Below are positions 54,951-64,000 of a stretch of 64,000 nucleotides of DNA, piece by piece (position 1 is the first letter of the stretch; the number at the start of each line of letters is the position of its first letter). The notes beneath the pieces are model-generated. The model saw nothing but the letters and a program-made list of their open reading frames with translations. It had not been told where the DNA came from and did no database searches. Location of the stretch: contig CM070719.1 in assembly GCA_036346275.1 (NCBI GenBank), positions 34,625,591 to 34,689,590 of the forward strand, written 5' to 3'. The translations under genes were made by a program, and so were the position numbers. Origin of the DNA: Otatea glauca (Eukaryota > Streptophyta > Magnoliopsida > Poales > Poaceae).

Positions 54951-57055
54951 CACCTGACACACATTCTCAAAAACATGTTCCATATTCCATTAAGCACGAT
55001 TAAATTTTCTCACATTAAATGATATCAATTACTCGTTGCATGGCTAAGCGAACCATTCACGTTCTAACTAATCCCACATTTGCAATTAATAGCTACCAAT
55101 TAATAAAGAACCACACTATGGTGACAAATGAAATACGACATACAATATGGCAAGGTGGATATATCACAATTGGATGAATAACTATACCCAACATAATTGA
55201 AACAAGTAGTAATTGAAATAATATGCAATATTTAAAGCAATATATTGTTTAAAACATGGGTTCAATATGATCAAAGCACAACTTTCCTTCAAAGAGCTCT
55301 GGATCCAGCTCTGGACCTTGTTCTTGGCTTGACTCCACACTCACGAATACCTCGGGCACTTCAACGTCTACGCGAAATGAGCGACAAAGAAATAAATAGA
55401 AAAATAGAGAGAAAAATCAACTCCAAAAATTAAATAAAATTTACCATTAAATAGACTCAATTTTACAAATTTTTAGAAACTGGAATCACCTCAATCAGAA
55501 TTCGTATGAGTAAGAACGAGCTAGCTAAAATTTGAAATAAAAAAGGCTGAAAATAGAAATATCCGAATTAAATAAATTATTTTTGTACTGAAAATCAAAT
55601 TTATGACAAATTGATTTTTGGTCGAATATTTTTCTAAGTAAAAACCGAATTATGACATCGTGCTGACGTCATCGACACGTGGCAGCACTACGGAGAGACA
55701 CGTGTCTCGGGTGCTTGGACTTAGTCCACAACACAGAGCATGCGCACGGTGGACACAGTTCACGGTGCTTCGGGTGACATGTATGCCACGTAGCGGCAAG
55801 CGACTGGTAGCTGCGCCGACGCGATCTGATCTGCACGGGATCGATCGAACGGCTACGAACGGGGCAACACGCGGGACAATCTCAGCCGCTTAGATCGGAT
55901 CGGACGGCTACGGCTTGAAGGTGAGGTTGCGGTGCGAGAGGGCAAAGGATTGCGACACGCGGCAAGATCACGACCCTCCAGATCTGATTCATTGGTTCGA
56001 CCATGCAGACGAAGCGGCGACCTAACGCGGCGCGATTGGGAACACACAACGTAGATCCAATGGCCAAGATGGCACGACGGTCCAGGAAAGCAGGTGACAC
56101 ATGGCGCGGTGCGGATATGGCTACGCGGCTGAATCTAGACCATTCACAGATGATCAAACGGTAAACGCGAACCGACATAGAGTGGTGCCGCGGTTACCCC
56201 GGTGTGCGACGCGTGGAGGCCATCCAACGGTGCTGACCAAATCCAAAGGTCGATGAAGCTGACGAGCGGCGACGATGGCGCGGTGGCACGGTTTCACCGG
56301 ACTTGAGTACGACAACACAGCTCGCGGCGATTCCGAGCACCTCCGGCGATGTTTTCACCCGACACAGATGCGCCTCGTCGCAGTGAACTTGAGAGAACCA
56401 ACGGCGACGGCGACGGCAGAAATGACAGATGAACACGGCGAAACTACTATGAGCAAGCACGAGCAAATGGTGGCGGCTCAAGCGTGATGAGCTTGGGCAA
56501 AAAGGGCGACGCGACTCGGGCTTCACGCTGCATAGGGCGGCGCATTAAATAGGTGGCTCGGGAGGCGTGCAATGGCAAGGCACGGACTCTGAGATCCTCG
56601 GGGATACGGTGGCGTGACGAATTCGGCAGTGATACGGTGAGGCCGACGTGGCTCCATCCCATGCGTCCACGTGGTAGGAGATCAATGGCACGGAGCGCGG
56701 CGATGACGCGGCTCAAGCTCAACCGCGAGATCTCAAACCAACGGCGTGGATCTTAAGGAGAACTATTCAAACAAATTTTAAAAACTTTTTCGAATAAAAT
56801 AAATACCAGAAATTAGAAATAGCCTAATAAAATAGGAAATATATCAGAAAAATTCTAAGAAAATTCCAAAAAATATTTTAGGGTATTTTTAACTCAAATA
56901 AAATATTTCTATCAAAAGTTTAAATCAATTTCCAAATAACTTTATAAATAAACCATAAATCAATAAATACAAATTAATTCAAATAAATTCTAGAAAATTC
57001 GATAAAACATTAAATGCATAGTAAATCCATAAAATGCAAAAATTGGGATGTTACA
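53723..57055 (-). mobile_element. Solo Tekay-like LTR in copy Y, hybrid of the two GYP-C LTRs (3333 bp)
   Basis: It begins TGTCAAGATCCGAATATGC and ends GGGATGTTACA. The flanks are TATCA (53718-53722) and TGTCA (57056-57060), one mismatch, and Angela RT continues directly on both sides. Up to about 54948 its variants match the GYP-C 3' LTR; from about 55031 they match the GYP-C 5' LTR. It has the GC-rich block at about 55660-56760 and a TATA-like site at 56544-56552. Confidence 0.88.
56544..56552 (-). promoter_or_regulatory. Putative TATA box in the hybrid solo LTR
   Basis: The minus strand reads CTATTTAAT at the conserved Tekay LTR position. Confidence 0.5.
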
Positions 57056-57197
57056 TGTCATATACGCATCCTCACTTAGGTTTCCATTAAGGAAAGCCAT
57101 TTTGACATCCATTTGCCATATTTAATAATCGAAATATGCAGTAATAGCTAGAATGATCCGTACAGATTTAATCATCGCTACCAGTGAGAAAGTCGCA
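57056..57197 (-). pseudogene. Copy Y RT palm fragment
   Basis: The minus strand reads FSLVAMIKSVRIILAITAYF and, after one in-frame TAA, IWQMDVKMAFLNGNLSEDAY, including the palm aspartate of MDV-K. It joins the fragment at 53722 across the solo LTR and the fragment at 58214 across the DNA transposon. Confidence 0.85.
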
Positions 57198-58210
57198 GGT
57201 CCTGTTTGTTTCGGCTTAAGCTTTTTGGCTTTTCGCTTAAAGCTAGCTTTTTGGCTTAACGAGCTTTTAAGCCGTCTGCTTTTAAGCTAAGACATACTGT
57301 TTGGTATCTTGACTTTTCAATGGGTTGGATGGTGTAGCTTATTGCTAGAAAGTTTGAAATACCTTTTAAGGTTGTAAGGACTTTTCTTATGTACTGATTT
57401 ATCTAATACAAATGTTTCGTACTTTTTTCACTGAATGTCGTATTGAAAAATATAGATTAATCTTGAGATCAAACTTCATTTGAGTATAATTATTTATCAA
57501 CTTCAAACTCTTACTACAAGGCAATTTTGAACTCTTCTCAGACTGAAAATAGCTTAACAATTCTGAACTCTCGTCAAACTAAATAAAAACATATACAGAG
57601 GGGCTCAATGAGGCGGATCTGGTTGCCTCTTGCTGGGCCGGATCTGGCCGCCTCCACCCGCCTCTCGCCGTTCCATCCTCGAGTCTGCCCGCCTCCACCC
57701 ACGCCACGCCGGATCCGTCCGCCTCCCGCTGTGCTACGGCCAAATCAGTTCAGCTCCACTTGTGCCACGCCCGGACCCTGTAGCCTCCCGCTACTCCAAG
57801 CTCGGGTTCGACCGCCTCAACCCACGCCACGCCGGATCTTGGTCTGTGGAGGAAGAAGGAGGCTAGGGACGGCGGAGGAGGGAGGAGGTTGCGGATGGTA
57901 GAGATCAAAGCGGCGGTGGGAGAAGGCATGTCGCACGGGGGAGCGAGAGAAGACGAGGAGAAATGAGGAGATGGGAGAAGGATTCTTGAGTTTATATATG
58001 ATGGAATTTGGTGGGTAATTTTAGAGACTTCTAATGACAAAGGGTTATTTCATCCTAAAAAAGCCCAAAAAAGCACCTCTCACCTGGCTTTTGGCTTATA
58101 GCTATGTGGAGGCTTTTGATTTTTTTTAAGCCCGGCTTAAAAGTCAGTCGTTTGTTTCGACTTTGACTTTTCTGCTTTTAAGCCAGTGAAAAAGCCGAAA
58201 AAACAGAGCC
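57198..58210. mobile_element. Non-autonomous DNA transposon, possibly PIF/Harbinger-like (1013 bp)
   Basis: The left end reads GGTCCTGTTTGTTTCGGCTT and the right end, reverse-complemented, GGCTCTGTTTTTTCGGCTTT: imperfect terminal inverted repeats of about 20 bp. More GCTTTTTGGCTT-type repeats lie inside both ends. It interrupts the Angela RT at a point where the uninterrupted element (33440) reads TTTCATCATAG. The three-base flanks are GCA (57195-57197) and TCA (58211-58213), compatible with a three-base target duplication with one change. Three-base duplications and GG...CC ends suggest PIF/Harbinger, but the class is uncertain. No transposase is present. The centre (57600-57960) is GC-rich. 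Confidence 0.65.
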
Positions 58211-58213
58211 TCA

Positions 58214-58779
58214 TTGTAGTCAACTCGTTGAACTTGTCGAAAATCCTTTGCAACAAGTCTAACTTTATAGATGTGAACATTTCCATCTATATCAATGTTC
58301 TTCTTATAGACCCATTTGCATTCAATGGTTTTTACACCATCCGACGGATTGACCAGGTTCCAAACATGATTGTCTCCCATGGATTCTATCTAGGATCTCA
58401 TGGCTCAAAGCCATTTCTTAGAGTCTAAGCCCATCATCGCTTTCTTATAAGTCGTAGGCTCATCGCTGCCCAACAATAATATATCATACGAATACCGAGC
58501 AGGTACTTTGTGCAGCTTGTCTAACCTATGTGGCATTAGTGCCTCCTTGATCGGGGTCCTTCCAACTAGAGCTTTCTCAACCACGAGTTCCTCAACCAGA
58601 TTTGCCCCGATAGGGGCATCTTCGATCAAGTCTCCCCAAGTGGAGTAAATCGGACTTCTTCGAATTGCACTGTTCTTCCACTTGCCTTTCGCAAGAGAAA
58701 CTCTTTCTCTAGAAAGACACCATTCCGAGCGACAAACACTTTGCCCTCTTGTTGGTTGTAGAAGTAATATCCTAACATC
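58214..58779 (-). pseudogene. Copy Y RT N-terminus, linker and integrase end
   Basis: The frame 58144-58380 carries VWNLVNPSDGVKTIECKWVY and IDGNVHIYKVRLVAKDF of RT. 58405-58629 carries the linker ending ARYSYDILLLGSDEPTTYKK. 58626-58779 carries the integrase C-terminal tail (LGYYFYNQQEGKVFVARNGV, then FLEKEFLLRK). It is cut at 58779 by a solo LTR and resumes at 61886. Confidence 0.85.
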
Positions 58780-61700
58780 TGCCGGGACCCGAATACGAAA
58801 ATCCGGACCCTCTGTGTATACTGCACTAGTCCAGGATCACGCTAGTGCACACAAGCTCAACATAGATGAATATCACAATCATACACAGCGGAAATATTAT
58901 GAAAGACATCATATATTAATTAATATATGTTGAATGACCTTATGGTCAACTTACATGACTATGCCTTGCAAGACTGAATAACAAATTAAACTGCAGCGGA
59001 ATGAAAACATAGATAAACCTACCAGTATACCACAGGCAACTAACAAGGCTCGCACCCTAAACATTCATCTCCTTCTGGTACATCTCCTCCAGCATTGATG
59101 TAGATTCCTCAACTGATGATATTGTTGTGGGCAAGGGTGAGTACTTAAAGCACTCAACAAGTTGCGCACATAATGCAACTCTAACATAGCTATATGCAAG
59201 GCTTATTCCAAAGGAATGGATCATATTGCTCTTTTGCAATAAGCAGCATTTATGAACAAATACGATAAATAGATTGTAAAGATAGTAAAACAAATAACAT
59301 TAATAAATAATTTCAGCATTTCTCAAGTAAACCAAGTTATCCAATCCTAAATCAAGTTTCCAACCTTCAAAATGGCAATCCCACCATCCCAACCAAGCTT
59401 CCATTTAATTAAACTAACCCTTAACTGTAATTCCCGAGCATTGCTCAATACCGCGAGCACGGCTATCCGAATAGATTTACACTCTGCATAGGTTATGCAC
59501 TTTACCCACACGACATGATCGTCTCTTGTTGCCAAGATATTGACACACTTCCTTTAGTGTGTCGACGGGGAGATCATGACAATGCCTTTACAAAGCTCTG
59601 CCTTAACCTAGTACTACACGCTGAGGTTTCAACACTGAAGGGTTAAACCGCCACAACAGGCCCCCTCTTTCGCCATGTGAGTTGATCCATGAACCCGGGA
59701 CTCACACCACCGATGGTAGTACCAAAGCTAAAACATTGCAAATTAATCAGTTAGGCTGTCCCATACCAGACAAGTGGTTGCATGATTGACTCAGGTCAAA
59801 GGTTTGCAAGGTTAAGTCCTTAAGATGATCGAGGCAAGATTTCCACATACCCTCTGCCCATCGGGCCCACCTTGGCATACTCGCCCCTTGTCACTTGCCC
59901 CAATCTAAGTGATTACCACCCCAGTTGATTACCAAGCACCACGTGCCATCAACAAGTCAACATTGTTGCGTGACATCCATCGACACTACAACTCAATGTC
60001 ATCGTGTGACCATACATAACACACAATTTCATTAACATGTTCCATATTCTATTAGTCAAGATTAATCATTGATGATTCAAGTACATGTGATGACGTGGCA
60101 TGGCTAAGCAGCTAACACGGTCTAACCATCCCATATTGATTTTAGTATTAACCAACTATAATGAACCAATCTAGGGTGACAATAGGTCATGGCATACAAA
60201 TGAAAAGGTAGGGTATAGATCAAAAGGTATATTAACTAAGTCCCAATTTAAATTGAAACAATTGTATACTTGAAATAATATGCAATAGGGTAAAATAATA
60301 TAGACATTTTATAATCATAGGTTCAACATGATCAAAGCACAACTTGCCTTAGAAAAGCCCTTATTCTTTCTATGGACCTTGGTCTTGAGTCGACGAATCT
60401 TCCTCAGATGCGTCGTACAATTCGACGTCTACACGAAACGAGAGAGAACACCAAATAAAAATCAAAATACTGAGCAAATAATCTTTAAAAATCAAATAAA
60501 ATTCACCATTAAATAGATCTCAATTTTATAAATTTTTTGGAAATTTTAATTACCTCAATCGGAGCTCGTATGAGGGAGAACGGGCTCTCGAAAGATTAAA
60601 ATATTCTGAAAATCATAAAATTAGATAAATCAGAAATAAACCGAATTATTTTGAAGACGAAAACCAGATTTATTGCGTCAGCATCGGGCCGGACCAATCA
60701 TGTGTCACCGCGTGGCCCCAGTCCACGGACCTCCTTTGGTCCACCGTACACCTGGCGCACGGCGCCTTGGTTACCTCACCGCCCGCGTTCGCACGCCATT
60801 GGCTCGTGGGTTGGCACGATCTGTACTGTATGTTGAGATCCAACGGTCACGATCCTAACCGAGCGGTTCACTGTTGATCGAATGATGTGGCGCGATCTCG
60901 AGCATTGGGTGACGATATAACGGTCGGCGAAGCTCGATCTTGGCGATGGCTGCACGGCGGTGCAGCTTCACCGGTCGCGAAGAAGACGACGATGAACTCG
61001 GCGAAGTAGCGGCCTTCGGAGACCAAGAAGTAGTGGCTCCGATGCGTCTTGATGTGGTGTTCCCAGATCTAGAACCAACACGCTGGCTCTTGGAACTTCG
61101 GTGGCACTGGCGACGGCGGCTAGGGCTACGGATGCGCGATGCAACGGCGAACCTCGGGGATCACCCACACCTTAAATAGCCTCGACGAGCGCACGAAAAA
61201 GGAAACCCTAAATCTATGCGGGGACGGCGGCGAATCAGCGACGAACTCGGAGTCCCGATCGGAGATGACAATCGAGGTCCATCCGATCTACGATGAACAG
61301 CCGAGATTTCTCCAGACGAGATACAATCAGATCCACTCTTTCCAAATCCAACAGATATGATCTAATATATCCTAATCTATCGCAACGAAATCTCCACCGC
61401 TAGAACTTGATCCGACGGTTCGCAGGCGCTAGGGTTTCACAGCTGCCAACATCGTCAGATGCAGATCTTACGGCTGCACGCGAAGATTCTAGAAGATGGG
61501 CCAAATGGGCCGCACGGAGAATGGACCACACGCACACAATATTGGGCTCTGGCCCGATACTGTTCCATGATTTTTCCCCGCAATTTTCTTTTAGAATAAT
61601 TCCAAAAAATGGTTTAATTGATTTTAAGCAATAAAAATATCAGGAAAAATCCAAGAAAATTCTCAAAAATACTTTGAGACATTTTAAACCCAAGTAAAAT

Positions 61701-61880
61701 ATTTTTAACCAAACTTTATATTAACTTTATCTATATTTAATTTATTTCCACAAAAGGGCCAATATACTTAATTTAAAATAAATTTAAATAAAATTCAGAT
61801 AAATCGAATAAATTCATAAAAATCACAAAATGCATAAATAACAATAAAATAAGATTATCGAAAAATTTTGGGATGTTACA
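58780..61880 (-). mobile_element. Solo Tekay-like LTR, GYP-A-like subfamily (3101 bp)
   Basis: It begins TGCCGGGACCCGAATACG and ends GGGATGTTACA, with a perfect five-base target duplication ACATC at 58775-58779 and 61881-61885. Angela integrase sequence continues across it. By eye it is closer to the GYP-A LTRs than to GYP-C (for example around 59200-59300) but diverged from both. The GC-rich block is at about 60650-61560. No internal sequence remains, so it arose by LTR-LTR recombination. Confidence 0.92.
61171..61179 (-). promoter_or_regulatory. Putative TATA box in the 58780 solo LTR
   Basis: The minus strand reads CTATTTAAG at the position conserved among the Tekay LTRs. Confidence 0.5.
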
Positions 61881-61885
61881 ACATC

Positions 61886-62322
61886 TCCATAGGATATGCC
61901 ATGAAAAAATATTTATCTGATTTGGGTGTGAGTTTGTCAGACTTCTGATGTTTAACATAATTATCACAACCCCAAATTTTTAGAAAAAACAAACTAGGAA
62001 TCTTCCCAGTCCACATCTTATATGGTATCTTATCTACAAATTTAGATGGTACCCTGTTTAGTGTGAAAGGTGCAGTTTCTAGAGCGTAACAATAAAAGGA
62101 TAGTGGTAAATCTGGCTAACTCATCATTGACAGAACCATGTCTAACAAGGTGCGATTACGCCGCTCGGACACTCCATTCCTTTGAGGTGTGCTGGGAGGC
62201 GTAAGTTGTGGAACAATTATACAACTCTTTAAATGATTATTAAACTCATGACTCAAATATTCGCCTCCACAATTAGATCGTAGAAACTTAATTTTCTTGC
62301 CACATTGATTTTGTACTTCATT
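61886..62322 (-). pseudogene. Copy Y integrase core, C-terminal half (decayed)
   Basis: This aligns with ANG-F 34000-34400. In broken frames the minus strand shows the QLTPPSTPQ/NGV..R-type region that holds the catalytic glutamate and, at about 62190-62280, the stretch after the second catalytic aspartate. No frame longer than 60 residues is left. Confidence 0.7.
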
Positions 62323-62940
62323 CTAGAATTCCTTGAACTTTTTAAAAGTTTCCGACTTGTGCCTAATTAAGTAGACATAACCGTATCTACTATAGTCACC
62401 GGTAAAAGTAATGAAGTACTGAAAACCACCTCTACCTATCATGCTCATTGGTCCACATACATCAGTATGTACGAGTTCCAATAAGTCAGATGCTCTCTCA
62501 CAATGCCTAGTTAAAAGTGTCTTGGTCATCTTACTAAGTAGACAAGACTCACATGTATCAAATGATTCAAAATCAAATGATTTTAGAAGACCAACTCTAT
62601 GGAGCTTCATTATGCGTTTCTGACTAATATGACCCAAGCGACAATGCCAAAAGTAAGAGGGATTCAAATCATTAGGTCGAAGCATCTTAGCATCAATATT
62701 ATAGACAGGTACATCATCAAGATTTAAAATAAACAACCCATTCACAATGGGAGCATAGCCATAAAACATCTTATTCAAAATTATAGAACAACCATTGTCC
62801 TCAATAATGAATTTATAACCTTCTGCCAACAAACATGATGCAGATATAATGTCTTTACTTAATGCTGGAACATAATAACAATTATTTAATTCCATAATAA
62901 ATCTTGAAGGTAAATGTAGTGGCATGATCCTGACGGCCAA
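62323..62940 (-). pseudogene. Copy Y GAG-pre-integrase and integrase start (205 residues open)
   Basis: The frame reads ELNNCYYVPALSKDIISASC, then YFWHCRLGHISQKRIMKLHR and FDTCESCLLSKMTKTLLTRH, giving a complete HHCC zinc module. LLELVHTDVCGPMSMIGRGG follows, with the first catalytic aspartate, then FITFTGDYSRYGYVYLIRHK. It is in better shape than copy X, whose frame is truncated after the HH part. Confidence 0.88.
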
Positions 62941-63269
62941 TGCGGCAACCCTTGCTTTATTCCAATGCAGAGATCAACCTTGTCTCTTGCAATGCTCCTA
63001 CTCCTCATTAACCCCTGCATCGAATTGCAAATATGAGCAACCGATCCGATATCAAATACCGAAGAGTTATTAGGAGAATCGGCAAGAAATACATTCTAAA
63101 ACATTATACCTGAATTTGATGTCTTAGATCCACCATCATTTTTCAGATTTGCCAGGTACCTTTTGCAATTCCTCTTCCAACAGCCTAACTCTTTGCAGTA
63201 AAATCAGTCACTCTCTGAAGTAGAGCCAGACTTGGAATTAGGTTTAGACTTGTTGCTGGGGATCTTATC
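62941..63269 (-). pseudogene. Copy Y protease and gag knuckle (active site D-I-G)
   Basis: At 63045-63053 the protease active site reads D-I-G where copy X has D-T-G, a C-to-T change on the coding strand. At about 63150-63215 the gag knuckle has an in-frame TGA in place of its first Cys codon region and a Cys where the His should be (FYCKELGCWKRNC). Both changes would inactivate their domains. Confidence 0.8.
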
Positions 63270-63973
63270 CTAAGCTTTACCCTTTCCTTTTCCTTTAGCC
63301 TTATCCTTCTTTGTGAAACTAGTACTTTTCTGCACCATCATCACATGACTAGTGCTTTTCTTAATGATGCCATGTGCCGTCTTGAGCATCATATGCAGTT
63401 CGGTGAGATTCTTGTCCATGCCATTTATATGAAAAGTTATAATGAATTGCCCTATGCTCGGAGGGAGCGACGCAAGAATCAAGTCAGTAGCCAACTCTTG
63501 GCTAAATGGAAAACCAAGTTTTTTCAAGCTCTGTGTGTAACCAACCATCTTGAGTATATGAGGGCTCACCAGACTGCCCTCGGCCAACTTACATCAAAAC
63601 AAGAACTTTGATATCTCATATCTCTCAGTCCTAGCTTGGGTCGCAATCATGCCCTTAAGCACCACGATCATATCGTAGATCTCTATATTCTCAAACTGCT
63701 TCTGAAGGTCTGAGTTCATAGCAACAAGCATGAGACATCTAACATCCAGGGACTCATCAACAACCTTTTTATAAGCGGCTTTAACAACACTGGAAGCATT
63801 CTCATCAGGCATATCTGGAATTGGTTGCTCTAGAATGTGTTCCTTTTTATCGTGCCTTAGGACAATTCTCAGGTTACAGGACCAATCTGCAAAGTTTGTT
63901 CCATTAATTTTTCCTTTTCAATTGCTGAACATAAAGCATAACTAGAAGTGGGTGCAGCAACAGGTGGTGCCAT
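63270..63973 (-). pseudogene. Copy Y gag
   Basis: The start is the ATG at 63973, matching 51163 of copy X. The frames 63594-63812 (DESLDVRCLMLVAMNSDLQK) and 63270-63587 (LGFPFSQELATDLILASLPP to the Lys/Gly-rich KGKGKGKA) are separated by a stop or shift at about 63590. An early frame change lies near 63900. Leader sequence begins at 63974 and leaves the window. Confidence 0.87.
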
Positions 63974-64000
63974 GATCTAAAACAGAAAATATGCCAAAAC

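Larger units (their letters stand above)
10417..64000 (-). mobile_element. ANG-B: Angela/BARE-1/RIRE1-type copia, host of most of the window, partly duplicated
   Basis: Its 3' LTR is at 10417-11733 and its RNase H/RT at 11734-12495 and 24498-24944. The rest of its body appears twice to the right: unit 1 at 49764-53410 and unit 2 at 53417-64000, where the sequence leaves the window inside the gag leader. LTR, RT and RNase H resemble the Angela/BARE-1/RIRE1 group (LTR start TGTTGGAGATGTGCCC on the minus strand; RNase H TKPLTQPKHETHTRAMGIRY). GYP-A and GYP-C are inserted in it. The extent includes all nested elements, and the 5' LTR of unit 2 is off-window. Confidence 0.75.

Noticed and set aside
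53417..57055. Independent insertion of a second GYP element into a second Angela copy
   Set aside because: The insertion base, the flanking RT sequence and the LTR variants all coincide with those at 24636-25433. Independent insertion at the identical base in two copies is far less likely than duplication.
57608..57901. A 97-residue proline/arginine-rich plus-strand frame inside the DNA transposon
   Set aside because: It is low complexity, driven by GC-rich repeats, open in several frames at once, and shows no recognisable domain.
1..64000. A host gene, RNA gene, CRISPR array or bacterial-type defence system
   Set aside because: Every region longer than about 300 bases can be assigned to a transposable element by LTRs, coding motifs or a matching second copy. 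No exon-intron gene structure, tRNA cloverleaf or spaced repeat array was seen.

Overview
The window is repeat-rich plant nuclear DNA, most likely from a large-genome grass (Poaceae). I find no host gene, tRNA, rRNA, CRISPR array or bacterial feature. Nearly every base belongs to LTR retrotransposons inserted into one another, plus one short DNA transposon. The grass assignment rests on Angela/BARE-1/RIRE1-type copia LTRs (minus strand begins TGTTGGAGATGTGCCC...), SIRE/Opie-like copia elements, and Tekay-like chromoviruses with ~3.1-3.4 kb LTRs that begin TGTAACATCCC on the minus strand. The species cannot be told from the sequence. All elements read on the minus strand except one solo LTR.

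Layout (element names are mine). SIRE-1 (1-7802) is a SIRE-type copia whose 3' end lies off the left edge. It sits in the 3' LTR of an older copia, COP-D (7803-10411). COP-D is in turn broken by an Angela-type copia, ANG-B, which starts with its 3' LTR at 10417-11733 and runs, split by many insertions, past the right edge. GYP-A (12496-24492), a complete Tekay-like chromovirus with TATTC target duplications, lies in the RNase H part of ANG-B. A second Tekay-like element, GYP-C (24945-49763), lies in the RT part of ANG-B. SIRE-2 (25434-42430, TGAAG duplications) lies in the 3' LTR of GYP-C, and ANG-F (30753-38976, CTTCC duplications) lies in the gag of SIRE-2. The chain COP-D > ANG-B > GYP-C > SIRE-2 > ANG-F is therefore five levels deep. 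A solo SIRE LTR in the opposite orientation (47396-49168) sits in the 5' LTR of GYP-C.

The right third is best explained by a tandem duplication. The same junction between ANG-B RT and a GYP LTR occurs at 24944/24945 and again at 53722/53723, and the Angela gag-protease-integrase start occurs at 49764-51163 and again at 62574-63973 with no net length difference. Unit 1 (about 24636-53410) then lost several kb and gained SIRE-2. In unit 2 (53417 to beyond 64000) the GYP-C insertion collapsed to a solo LTR (53723-57055). That solo LTR is a visible hybrid of the two GYP-C LTRs. Unit 2 also carries a DNA transposon (57198-58210) and a second solo Tekay LTR (58780-61880, ACATC duplications).

No element looks able to move on its own, because each carries frameshifts, stops or lost catalytic residues. 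GYP-A is the best preserved: gag, protease, RT, RNase H, integrase and chromodomain can all be read in order, with an additional sense ORF between the primer-binding site and gag. Its in-frame stops are the kind expected from C-to-T decay of methylated DNA.
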